A program made the translations under genes and the position numbers. The notes beneath the pieces are model-generated. The model ran no database searches and was not told the DNA's origin. It saw only the letters and a program-made list of their open reading frames with translations. A stretch of DNA of 9,227 bases, taken from assembly GCA_027306955.1 (NCBI GenBank), contig DAHUXX010000079.1, positions 1 through 9,227 of the forward strand, written 5' to 3'. Shown here in pieces: positions 1 to 6,161 of this stretch (the first letter of the stretch is position 1; each line of letters opens with the position of its first letter). Source of the DNA: Acetobacteraceae bacterium. Lineage in GTDB: Bacteria > Pseudomonadota > Alphaproteobacteria > Acetobacterales > Acetobacteraceae.

Positions 1-57
1 CACCTTATAGTTTTTGTCTTTCCTTTTCAGATGCTTAAGGGCTGCATCCGTCAACAT
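1..57 (-). CDS. int: Tyrosine recombinase/integrase, N-terminal fragment (DUF4102/P4-integrase type)
   Basis: Only the first 19 codons are in the window: an ATG at 57 reads leftward as MLTDAALKHLKRKDKNYKV and runs off the edge. The pattern LTDAALK-x-LK-x-KDK-x-YKV matches the start of the arm-DNA-binding (DUF4102) domain of P4-type tyrosine integrases, whose members typically open with L(T/S)D-x-x-(I/L)-x-x-x-K-P-x-(D/G)K-x-YK-(L/V). Such enzymes insert and excise genomic islands by site-specific recombination; the catalytic domain would lie outside the window. A GGAGG Shine-Dalgarno sits 8 nt before the ATG, supporting this start. Codons are A-rich (AAA, AGG, TAT), unlike the very GC-rich neighbours, which fits acquired DNA. 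It is transcribed in the same direction as guaA and lies just downstream of the guaA 3' end, the usual layout of islands inserted there. The family call rests on 19 residues plus context. Confidence 0.77.
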   Translation of the reverse strand, partial: MLTDAALKHLKRKDKNYKV

Positions 58-133
58 TTCGCACGCCTCCGCTAAAAAAGACCGTCAGGCCATTTTCCAG
101 CATCCTCGTGACAGAAATCCCTTTTCCTTCAGC

Positions 134-160
134 ATATTAGATCTGAAAAAAGACCGTCAG
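134..160 (-). promoter_or_regulatory. Possible int promoter
   Basis: On the minus strand a near-consensus -10 TAATAT (139-134) is preceded, with a 15-bp gap, by CTGACG (160-155), a partial match to TTGACA. Transcription would start near 127, leaving an untranslated leader of about 70 nt before the int ATG at 57. The -35 element coincides with a CTGACGGT repeat and with the terminator's 3' arm, so integrase binding could repress its own gene. The spacer is short, so the call is tentative. Confidence 0.35.
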
Positions 161-182
161 AGGGCGCTCTAACCCTGACGGT
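146..182 (-). terminator. Rho-independent terminator downstream of guaA
   Basis: Read on the minus strand, ACCGTCAG (182-175) pairs with CTGACGGT (160-153) as an 8-bp stem. It can be extended by two G-C pairs past a bulged A, and is followed by C and six T residues (152-146). Stem plus T-run is a classical intrinsic terminator. It lies about 170 bp beyond the guaA stop and upstream of int, so it would stop guaA operon read-through into the integrase gene. Both arms are members of the CTGACGGT repeat family. Confidence 0.65.
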
Positions 183-317
183 ATCGAGCCAACTCGAATT
201 GTGCAACGGAAAAGGAGACCGTCAGACAGTCCGTCAGATACCGTCTCTGCCGGCCGATAGTCCCCGAAGGATGCCGGATGAGTTATTGTGATTTATCAGT
301 GGCTTGCGTAGGTTTAC

Positions 318-347
318 GGGATACTGTGGGATACCCTGGGATGGGCC
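318..347. repeat. Three 10-bp direct repeats GGGATAC(T/C)(G/C)T next to the guaA end
   Basis: GGGATACTGT (318-327), GGGATACCCT (328-337) and the degenerate GGGATGGGCC (338-347) lie head to tail with an exact 10-bp period, about one helical turn. They stop four bases before the guaA stop codon. Similar short GGG-TA-rich tandem repeats are commonly seen beside the core site of DUF4102-integrase islands, where they probably help bind recombination proteins; that role is inferred here. Confidence 0.55.
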
Positions 348-372
348 AAAATCATTCCCACTCGATGGTCCC
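342..372. other. Candidate attachment site (att) at the guaA 3' end
   Basis: The last codons of guaA (PPGTIEWE then TGA) lie here, directly beside the GGGATA repeats and the low-GC island DNA. The 3' end of guaA is an established integration target for genomic islands: the recombined core lies within the conserved final codons, so the gene stays intact after insertion. The C-terminus here is canonical and complete, as expected. The exact core cannot be delimited because the other end of the island, which should carry the matching direct repeat, is outside the window. Confidence 0.5.
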
Positions 373-1959
373 CGGCGGCTTGCTGGTGAGGTCGTAGGTG
401 ACGCGGCTGATGCCGCGGACCTCGTTGACAATGCGGCCGGCGACGCGCCCGAGGAAGGCGATGTCGAACGGATAGACGTCCGCCGTCATGCCGTCGGTGC
501 TGGTGACGGCGCGCAGGGCACACACCTGGTCGTAGGTGCGCCCGTCGCCCATCACACCGACGCTGCGCACCGGCAGGAGCACGGTGAGGGCCTGCCAGAT
601 CCGGTCGTAGAGGCCGGCAGCGCGGATCTCCTCGATGAAGATTGAATCCGCCCGGCGCAGCAGGTCGCAGGAGGCGCGCGTGACGTCGCCGAGGATGCGG
701 ATGGCAAGGCCGGGGCCGGGGAACGGATGCCGCCCCACGATGTCCGCCGGCATGCCGAGCTCGCGGCCCAGCGCGCGCACCTCGTCCTTGAACAGCTCGC
801 GCAGCGGCTCGACCAGCTGCATGCGCATCCGCTCCGGCAGGCCGCCCACGTTGTGGTGCGACTTGATGGTGACGGAGGGCCCGCCGGTGAAGCTCACGCT
901 CTCGATCACGTCGGGATAGAGCGTGCCCTGGGCGAGGAAATCGGCGCCGCCCAGCTTGTGCGCCTCCTCGTCGAACACCTCGATGAACAGGCGGCCGATG
1001 GTCTTGCGCTTGACCTCGGGGTCGGTGACGCCAGCCAGCGCGCCGAGAAACAGATCGGAGGCGTCGCGGTGCACGAGGCGGATGTTGAAACGTTCGCGGA
1101 ACGTGCTCACCACCTGCTCCGCCTCGCCGGCGCGCAGCAGGCCGTGGTCGACGAAGATGCAGGTGAGCTGGTCGCCGATCGCCTCGTGGATCAGGACCGC
1201 CGCGACGGCGGAATCGACGCCGCCGGAGAGGCCGCAGATCACCCTGCCCTGCCCCACCTGCGCCCTGATCCTGGCGATCTCCGCGGCACGGAACGCGGCC
1301 ATGGTCCAGGAACCGCGGCAGCCGGCGATGCGATGGGTGAAGTTGCGCAGCAGTGCCGCGCCCTCCGGCGTGTGCACCACCTCGGGGTGGAACATGGTGC
1401 CGTAATAGCGCCGCTGCTCGTTGGCGCAGACGGCGAACGGCGCCGCCTCGCTCGCCGCCGCCACGCGGAAGCCGGGCGGCAGGTGCGTCACGCGGTCGCC
1501 GTGGCTCATCCACACCGTCGCGCGGCCGCCCTTCGCCCAGACGCCCTCGAACAGCGGCGAATCCTCGAGGATCTCGATCTCGGCACGGCCGAACTCGCGG
1601 TGCTCGGAGCGCTCCACCACGCCGCCCAGCTGGTTGCACATCGTCTGCTGGCCGTAGCAGATGCCGAGCACCGGCACGCCCGAGGCGAACACCGCCTCCG
1701 GCGCGCGCGGCGAGCCGGGTTCCGTGACGCTCGCGGGGCCGCCGGAGAGGATGATGCCGCGCGGGGCGAAGGCCCGGATGCGCTCGGAATCGGCGTTGAA
1801 CGGCCAGATCTCGCAGTAGACGCCGGACTCGCGCACGCGCCGCGCGATGAGCTGCGTCACCTGGCTGCCGAAATCGAGGATGAGGATCTTGTCCGCCTCG
1901 CCGCCGCCGATCGAGGCGTCCGGCGTGGCAAGGGAATCCGGAGTGGAATGGTCTGCCAT
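352..1959 (-). CDS. guaA: GMP synthase (glutamine-hydrolysing)
   Basis: Cytosolic enzyme that converts XMP, ATP and glutamine to GMP, the last step of de novo GMP synthesis. Positions use the 535-residue form. The N-terminal class I glutamine amidotransferase domain (about 24-215) starts at KILILDFGSQ and carries the nucleophile Cys101 in GICYGQQTM and the His191/Glu193 pair in FHPEV. The ATP-pyrophosphatase domain has its P-loop SGGVDS at 245-250. The C-terminal dimerisation domain ends with the family signature SKPPGTIEWE. Length is slightly above the usual 510-525 because of about 20 extra N-terminal residues before the conserved core. I chose the ATG at 1959, which has a weak TGGA 7 nt upstream; an in-frame GTG at 1974 would add five residues but has no Shine-Dalgarno. 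It is last in the guaB-rsmB-GNAT operon, 30 bp after the acetyltransferase. Its 3' end abuts the putative island junction but is complete. Confidence 0.97.
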   Translation of the reverse strand: MADHSTPDSLATPDASIGGGEADKILILDFGSQVTQLIARRVRESGVYCEIWPFNADSERIRAFAPRGIILSGGPASVTEPGSPRAPEAVFASGVPVLGICYGQQTMCNQLGGVVERSEHREFGRAEIEILEDSPLFEGVWAKGGRATVWMSHGDRVTHLPPGFRVAAASEAAPFAVCANEQRRYYGTMFHPEVVHTPEGAALLRNFTHRIAGCRGSWTMAAFRAAEIARIRAQVGQGRVICGLSGGVDSAVAAVLIHEAIGDQLTCIFVDHGLLRAGEAEQVVSTFRERFNIRLVHRDASDLFLGALAGVTDPEVKRKTIGRLFIEVFDEEAHKLGGADFLAQGTLYPDVIESVSFTGGPSVTIKSHHNVGGLPERMRMQLVEPLRELFKDEVRALGRELGMPADIVGRHPFPGPGLAIRILGDVTRASCDLLRRADSIFIEEIRAAGLYDRIWQALTVLLPVRSVGVMGDGRTYDQVCALRAVTSTDGMTADVYPFDIAFLGRVAGRIVNEVRGISRVTYDLTSKPPGTIEWE

Positions 1960-1989
1960 GGCGGTATCCAGCACAGCGCGCGGCGGGGT

Positions 1990-2511
1990 TCAAGCGTCCG
2001 CGGCGGGGGCGACCAGCAGCGAGATCGGCGACCAGACGAAGGCGGTCTGCGGCACCGCGACGCCGGCGACATGCACCACGCCCTCCGCCGCCTGCCTGCC
2101 GCCGAGCCGGGCGTAGAACCAGCGGCTGGGGTTGTCGCGCAGCACCCAGAGGAAGGCGTCGCGGCAGCCGGCGGCGGCGAGCGCGGTACCCGAGGCGCCC
2201 ATCAGGGCGCGGCCGAGCCCGCGGTCGCGCCAGTCGTCGAGCACGTAGAGCGTCTCGATCTCGCCCTCGGCGATACGGGTGCCACGCGCGGGACCGGCGG
2301 TGGCGAAGCCCACGACGCGCCCATCCCCGATGGCGACATGGACGATGACGCCCATGCGGATCGCAGCCGCGTAGTGGCGCGCCTGGCGGACGACGGAAAG
2401 CCGCGCGAGGTAGGCTTCCGGCAGGATCCCCGGATAGGTGCTGCGCCAGGCCGCGACATGCACCGCGCGGATGGCGGCCGCATCCGCGGGCCCGGCGCGG
2501 CGGACGGTCAT
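1990..2511 (-). CDS. GNAT-family N-acetyltransferase
   Basis: A 173-residue protein with the Gcn5-related acetyltransferase fold: MTVRRAGPADAAAI at the N-terminus, the acceptor-side segment AWRSTYPGILP (21-31), the beta-4 strand ETLYVLDDW (86-94), and the acetyl-CoA pyrophosphate loop RDRGLGRALM (95-104, matching R/Q-x-x-G-x-G/A). It also has the typical late motif NPSRWFYARLGGR (127-139). The family transfers acetyl from acetyl-CoA to an amine or protein N-terminus; the substrate cannot be told from sequence. The ATG at 2511 overlaps the rsmB stop as ATGA, implying translational coupling, and a GGAG lies 8 nt upstream of it. It sits between two conserved operon members, rsmB and guaA. That could suggest a ribosomal or translation-related target such as RimI-like enzymes have, but this is only inference. 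Confidence 0.9.
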   Translation of the reverse strand: MTVRRAGPADAAAIRAVHVAAWRSTYPGILPEAYLARLSVVRQARHYAAAIRMGVIVHVAIGDGRVVGFATAGPARGTRIAEGEIETLYVLDDWRDRGLGRALMGASGTALAAAGCRDAFLWVLRDNPSRWFYARLGGRQAAEGVVHVAGVAVPQTAFVWSPISLLVAPAADA

Positions 2512-3794
2512 GCGGCGCGCTCCAGCACCGCGGCGAAGAACCCGTCCATGCCGTGGCGGCGCGGGGTGGTGGCGAGATAGGCCGTGTCGGAAAGATTGGG
2601 AGAGGTCGGCGCGCCCGGCCAGGCCTCGCCGGCCGGCACCACGCGGAATCCTGGCTCCGCCGCAAGAAACCGCTCCACCTGCCCTGCCCCTTCCTCCACC
2701 AGCACCGAGCAGACAGCATAGACCAGCCGCCCGCCCGGGCGCACCAGCCGTGCCGCGGCGGCGAGGATGGCGCCCTGCTTGGCGACAAGTTGCAAAAGGT
2801 CGGTCTCGGCGAGGCGCAGGCGTGCATCGGGGTTGCGCCGCCAGGTGCCGGTGCCGGTGCACGGCGCGTCCACCAGCACGCGGTCGAAGCTGCCGGCGCG
2901 GCGCTTGGCCCATTTGTCGCCGGTTTCCATCAGGTGCCGCTCGACGTTGTGCACGCCGGCGCGGCGCAGGCGGCGCACCGCGCCCTCGAGCCGCGGGGCA
3001 GAGACGTCGGCGGCAACGACATGGCCCTTGTTCGCCATCGTCATCGCCAGCGCCAGCGTCTTGCCGCCCGCGCCGGCGCAGTAGTCGAGCACGCGCATGC
3101 CGGGTGCCGCGCCCGCGAGCAGGGCCACGAGCTGGCTGCCCTCGTCCTGGATTTCTATCCATCCGTCGCGGAACGCCTTGCCGGTGACGACGGGCTTGCG
3201 GCCCGCCACGCGCAGGCCCCAGGGCGAATGCGGCGTCGGCACCGCCTCGATCCCCTCGGCGGCGAGGGCCGCGCGCGCGGTTTCGCGATCGACCTTGAGG
3301 AGGTTCACGCGCAGGTCGAGCGGCGCCTCGGCGAGCAGGGCGGCGAGTTCCGCTTCCGTGTCGTTACCGAAACGTTCACGCAGGCGCGGCAGGATCCAGG
3401 CGGGAACCTCGAGACGCACGTCGTCCGGCATGCGCGGATGCAGGCGGTCCGCACCCTCGAGTGGGCGCAGCACGGCGCGCTCCGTGTCGGCGAGCGGACG
3501 GGGAGAATGCGGGCCGCCGTTGTAGAGCGCGTCGAGGCGGGCGAGCGGCGTTCCCTCGAGCAGCAACGCGGCGGCGACGAGAAGGCGCGCATCGTCGCTG
3601 CGCAGGCGCCAGGTGAGCTTGCGCCAGTCGCGGATGACGTTCCAGGCACGGGCCGAGATCTCGCGCCGGTCGCCGCCGCCGATGAAGCGGCGGTCGCGGA
3701 ACCAGGCATTGGCAACCGCGTCCGCCGGCTTCTCCCAGGTGCTGACCGCCGCGAGAAGGTCGATCGCGCCCTGGACGCGGGCGCCCGGGGTCAC
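2508..3794 (-). CDS. rsmB: RsmB/NOP-family rRNA (cytosine-C5)-methyltransferase
   Basis: SAM-dependent RNA m5C methyltransferase of 428 residues; the RsmB type modifies C967 (E. coli numbering) of 16S rRNA. The N-terminal helical NusB-like region (about 1-125) is followed by a ferredoxin-like linker region and the Rossmann methyltransferase domain. That domain has motif I VLDYCAGAGGKTLALA (235-250), motif IV DAPC (309-312, catalytic release Cys312) and motif VI YAVCS (359-363, nucleophile Cys362). Both cysteines of the two-cysteine mechanism are present, so it should be active. The start is a GTG at 3794, giving the family-typical MTPGARVQGAIDLL opening; no good Shine-Dalgarno precedes it. 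It follows the guaB stop by 24 bp and overlaps the acetyltransferase start by 4 bp. A methyltransferase of this family between guaB and guaA is a common alphaproteobacterial arrangement. Assignment to RsmB rather than a paralogue such as RsmF or a tRNA enzyme is likely but not certain. Confidence 0.9.
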   Translation of the reverse strand: MTPGARVQGAIDLLAAVSTWEKPADAVANAWFRDRRFIGGGDRREISARAWNVIRDWRKLTWRLRSDDARLLVAAALLLEGTPLARLDALYNGGPHSPRPLADTERAVLRPLEGADRLHPRMPDDVRLEVPAWILPRLRERFGNDTEAELAALLAEAPLDLRVNLLKVDRETARAALAAEGIEAVPTPHSPWGLRVAGRKPVVTGKAFRDGWIEIQDEGSQLVALLAGAAPGMRVLDYCAGAGGKTLALAMTMANKGHVVAADVSAPRLEGAVRRLRRAGVHNVERHLMETGDKWAKRRAGSFDRVLVDAPCTGTGTWRRNPDARLRLAETDLLQLVAKQGAILAAAARLVRPGGRLVYAVCSVLVEEGAGQVERFLAAEPGFRVVPAGEAWPGAPTSPNLSDTAYLATTPRRHGMDGFFAAVLERAA

Positions 3795-3818
3795 GGAAAC
3801 CGCGTCATGAGCGGGGGA

Positions 3819-5336
3819 TCACCCTTCGTGGCGGTAGTTCGGCGCCTCGCGCGTGATCGCCACGTCGTGCACGTGGCTCTCGCGCAGGCCGGCACCGGTG
3901 ATGCGGCGGAAGCGCGCCTTGTCGTGCAGCTCCGCGATGGTGTGCGCGCCGGTGTAGCCCATGCCGGCGCGCAGGCCGCCGACGAGCTGGTGGATCACCG
4001 CCGAGGCCGGGCCCTTGTAGGCGACGCGGCCCTCGATCCCTTCCGGCACCAGCTTCAGCGCGTCCTTCACGTCCTGCTGGAAGTAACGGTCCGCCGAGCC
4101 GCGCGCCATGGCGCCCAGGCTGCCCATGCCGCGATACGATTTGTAGGAGCGGCCCTGGTAGAGGAACACCTCGCCCGGCGCCTCGTCGGTGCCGGCGAGC
4201 AGGCTGCCGACCATGACGCAGTCCGCCCCGGCGCCGATCGCCTTCACGATATCGCCGGAGTTGCGGATGCCGCCGTCCGCGATCGAGGGGATGTCGTGGT
4301 CGCGGCAGGCGGCGGCGGTCTCGGCGACGGCGGTGAACTGCGGCACGCCGACGCCGGCGACGATGCGCGTGGTGCAGATGCTGCCGGGGCCGATGCCGAT
4401 CTTCACCGCGTCGGCGCCGGCGGCGATGAGCGCCTCGGCACCTTCCGGCGTCGCCACATTGCCGGCGATGACCTGGACGTTGTTGGAGAGCTGCTTGATG
4501 CGCTCGACGGCGCGCAGCACGCCCGCGGAATGACCGTGCGCGGTGTCAACCACGATGACATCGACCTCGGCGGCGATCAGCGCCTGGGTGCGGCGGAAGC
4601 CGTCCTCGCCGACGCCGGTCGCGGCGGCGACGCGCAGCCGGCCGAGCTCGTCCTTGTTGGCGAGCGGGTGCATCTCCGCCTTGTCCATGTCCTTCACGGT
4701 GATGAGGCCGGTGCAGCGGTAACTCTCGTCCACCACCAGCAGCTTTTCGATGCGGTGGCGGTGCAGCAGCCGGCGCGCCTCCTCGCGGTCCACGTCGGCG
4801 GGGACGGTGACCAGGTTCTCGCGCGTCATCAGCTCGTAGACCTTGAGCGCGGGGTCGGTGGCGAAGCGCACGTCGCGATGGGTCAGGATGCCGACGAGGC
4901 GGCCGGAACCGCGCTCTACCACCGGCACGCCGCTGATACGGTGGGCGGCCATCAGCGTCTGCGCCTCCGCCAGCGACTGGTCGGGGTAGATGGTGAGCGG
5001 GTTCACCACCATGCCGGACTCGAACTTCTTCACCCGGCGCACCTGGTCGGCCTGATCCTCGGGTTCGAGGTTCTTGTGGATGACGCCGATGCCGCCGTGC
5101 TGGGCGAGCGCGATCGCCATCGCCGATTCCGTTACCGTGTCCATCGCCGAGGAGAGCAGCGGGATGGTGAGCGGGATGCGCCGCGTCAGCCGGCTCGCGG
5201 TGTTGGTCTCGGTCGGCAGGACCTGGGAATAGCTGGGGACGAGCAGCACGTCGTCGAAAGCGTAGGCCTCCTCGACCTGCACGCGCATGCCCGCGCGCGA
5301 ACCGCTTTCCGGAACCGAATTGTCCTGGGGAGCCAT
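3819..5336 (-). CDS. guaB: IMP dehydrogenase
   Basis: Oxidises IMP to XMP with NAD+, the committed step of guanine nucleotide synthesis; cytosolic tetramer. The 505-residue protein opens with a short variable leader and then AYAFDDVLLVPSYSQVLP (24-41). The TIM barrel is interrupted by a tandem CBS (Bateman) domain pair at about 112-225, which usually senses ATP/GTP-type nucleotides. The catalytic loop is GPGSICTTR (317-325 region) with nucleophile Cys321; the IMP phosphate loop SIADGGIRNSGD is at 351-362, and the mobile flap has the Arg417-Tyr418 pair in GSADRYFQ. All key residues are present. I chose the ATG at 5336 because GGAAAGG lies 7 nt upstream. An in-frame GTG at 5369 would add 11 residues but overlaps the probable -10 element. 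It is the first gene of the guaB-rsmB-GNAT-guaA operon. Confidence 0.97.
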   Translation of the reverse strand: MAPQDNSVPESGSRAGMRVQVEEAYAFDDVLLVPSYSQVLPTETNTASRLTRRIPLTIPLLSSAMDTVTESAMAIALAQHGGIGVIHKNLEPEDQADQVRRVKKFESGMVVNPLTIYPDQSLAEAQTLMAAHRISGVPVVERGSGRLVGILTHRDVRFATDPALKVYELMTRENLVTVPADVDREEARRLLHRHRIEKLLVVDESYRCTGLITVKDMDKAEMHPLANKDELGRLRVAAATGVGEDGFRRTQALIAAEVDVIVVDTAHGHSAGVLRAVERIKQLSNNVQVIAGNVATPEGAEALIAAGADAVKIGIGPGSICTTRIVAGVGVPQFTAVAETAAACRDHDIPSIADGGIRNSGDIVKAIGAGADCVMVGSLLAGTDEAPGEVFLYQGRSYKSYRGMGSLGAMARGSADRYFQQDVKDALKLVPEGIEGRVAYKGPASAVIHQLVGGLRAGMGYTGAHTIAELHDKARFRRITGAGLRESHVHDVAITREAPNYRHEG

Positions 5337-5366
5337 GGCGCGACCTTTCCGCAACCTTGGCGGCCC

Positions 5367-5395
5367 CACTTAGGGTGACGGCGGTGCCGATGCAA
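5367..5395 (-). promoter_or_regulatory. Candidate guaB operon promoter
   Basis: On the minus strand TTGCAT (5395-5390) and TAAGTG (5372-5367) are separated by 17 bp, giving a plausible sigma-70-type promoter. The -35 is good and the -10 weak. A transcription start near 5360 would leave a short leader of about 24 nt containing the GGAAAGG ribosome site. No purine-riboswitch-like fold is apparent in so short a leader. Confidence 0.35.
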
Positions 5396-5415
5396 GCGAC
5401 GGTTGCGAGAAACCG

Positions 5416-5453
5416 GCCGGCCTTCGCGCAGTCCTGCTCCGCGTGAGGCCGGC
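5416..5453 (-). terminator. Terminator-like hairpin after rlmE
   Basis: GCCGGCCT (5416-5423) and AGGCCGGC (5446-5453) form a perfect 8-bp stem with a 22-nt loop; an inner CGCG/CGCG pairing (5425-5428 with 5440-5443) can extend it. It begins 13 bp beyond the rlmE stop on the minus strand and is followed by CGGTTTCTC, only a weak T-run. It may end ppx-rlmE transcripts before the guaB promoter. The short T-run makes this uncertain. Confidence 0.4.
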
Positions 5454-5466
5454 TCCCGGCGGAACC

Positions 5467-6144
5467 CTATTCCGGGCGAAACCCTTGGGCGACGACGTAC
5501 AGCTCCGCACTCTCCTTGCGGCTCGCCGGCGGCTTGGCGTGCCGCACCGTGCCGAAGCGACGTTTGAGGATGGCGAGCAGCACGCCCTCGGCGCCGCCCT
5601 GGAACACCTTGCAGACGAAGGCGCCGCCGGGCGCCAGCACCTCGATGGCGAAGGCCGCCGCGTTCTCGGCCAGCGCCACGATGCGCAGGTGGTCGGTGGC
5701 GTTGTGGCCGGTGGCGTTGGGCGCCATGTCCGACAGCACGAGGTCGGCCTTGCCCCCGATCAGTTCGGTGAGGCGGGCGGGCATCGCGGGGTCGTCCATG
5801 TCGCCCTGGACGAACACGGCGCCGGCGAGCGGCTCGATGGGCAGCAGATCGAGGCCGACGACATGGGCGCCGGCGCGCACGCAGACCTGCGACCAGCCGC
5901 CGGGGGCGGCGCCGAGGTCGAGCACGCGCTGGCCGCGGCGCAGCAGGTGGAAGCGCTCGTCGAGCTCCAGCAGCTTGAACGCGGCGCGGGAGCGCCAGCC
6001 CGCCTGCTTCGCCGCCGCGACATAGGGGTCGTTGAGCTGGCGGGCGAGCCAGCGGGTGCTGGCGGCGCTGCGCTTGCCGGCGGTGCGGACGGTGACGGCG
6101 AGGCCGCGGCCGCCGCCGCGCGGCGATTTGGGTGGTTTGGCCAT
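5467..6144 (-). CDS. rlmE: 23S rRNA (uridine-2552-2'-O)-methyltransferase RlmE (FtsJ/RrmJ)
   Basis: SAM-dependent 2'-O-methyltransferase that modifies the A-loop U2552 of 23S rRNA late in large-subunit assembly. The 225-residue protein has a basic, Gly-rich N-terminal extension (1-30) and then the RrmJ core. Motif I is VLDLGAAPGGWSQV (74-87). The K-D-K-E catalytic tetrad of the family is visible: Lys57 in RSRAAFKL, Asp139 in SDMAPN, Lys179 in FVCKVFQG and Glu214 in SAELYVVA. The ATG at 6144 gives MAKPPKSPRGGG and lies 17 bp after the ppx stop, so the two genes are probably cotranscribed. Ppx/GppA next to rlmE, upstream of guaB, is a recurrent alphaproteobacterial arrangement. Its ribosome-binding site is weak. 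Confidence 0.95.
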   Translation of the reverse strand: MAKPPKSPRGGGRGLAVTVRTAGKRSAASTRWLARQLNDPYVAAAKQAGWRSRAAFKLLELDERFHLLRRGQRVLDLGAAPGGWSQVCVRAGAHVVGLDLLPIEPLAGAVFVQGDMDDPAMPARLTELIGGKADLVLSDMAPNATGHNATDHLRIVALAENAAAFAIEVLAPGGAFVCKVFQGGAEGVLLAILKRRFGTVRHAKPPASRKESAELYVVAQGFRPE

Positions 6145-6161
6145 GTCAGCGAAGAGCCATG

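Larger units (their letters stand above)
74..245. repeat. CTGACGGTC repeat family (candidate integrase arm-type sites)
   Basis: On the minus strand CTGACGGTC occurs exactly at 88-80, 160-152 and 225-217; CTGACGG recurs at 237-231, GACGGT at 245-240, and TTGACGGA overlaps the int start (54-47). One inverted copy, CTGACGGT, is on the plus strand at 175-182. Two copies share a longer perfect 15-bp direct repeat, AAAAAAGACCGTCAG (74-88 and 146-160), spaced exactly 72 bp apart. Repeats of this density between an integrase start and its attachment site are typical of arm-type sites bound by the integrase N-terminal domain or of excisionase sites. The repeats are directly visible; the binding role is inferred. 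Confidence 0.6.
58..351. other. Island-end intergenic region between int and guaA
   Basis: These 294 bases hold no credible gene. Composition drops to roughly half G+C compared with about 70% in the flanking housekeeping genes. The region contains five copies or near-copies of CTGACGG(T), a terminator hairpin, a -10-like TAATAT, a small TGATTTATCA palindrome (289-298) and three GGGATA repeats next to guaA. This is the expected content of an integrase-proximal attachment region: arm-type binding sites, the int promoter and the core site. A 65-codon frame crossing the guaA 3' end (234-431, minus) is not coding: it overlaps guaA out of frame and has no family resemblance. Confidence 0.6.

Noticed and set aside
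74..245. CRISPR-like array from repeated GACCGTCAG
   Set aside because: The repeats are only 7-15 bp, irregularly spaced, partly inverted and of unequal length. They fit attachment-site and terminator elements, not a CRISPR array.
234..431. 65-codon minus-strand frame spanning the guaA 3' end and the island junction
   Set aside because: It overlaps guaA out of frame, begins in non-coding-like Ser/Pro/Arg sequence, has no ribosome-binding site, and depends on the repeats for its reading frame.
727..2580. 617-codon plus-strand open frame antisense to guaA
   Set aside because: Antisense shadow of guaA and the GNAT gene, with composition typical of a reversed GC-rich coding frame and no motif.
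314..2827. 837-codon minus-strand open frame overlapping guaA, the acetyltransferase and rsmB
   Set aside because: It is the out-of-frame shadow of three well-recognised genes, is extremely Arg/Pro/Ala/Gly-rich, and has no family resemblance.
2553..5378. 941-codon plus-strand open frame antisense to rsmB and guaB
   Set aside because: In about 70% G+C DNA, frames antisense to real genes stay open for long stretches. The translation is low-complexity (Ala/Gly/Arg/His/Asp), and rsmB and guaB on the opposite strand are certain.
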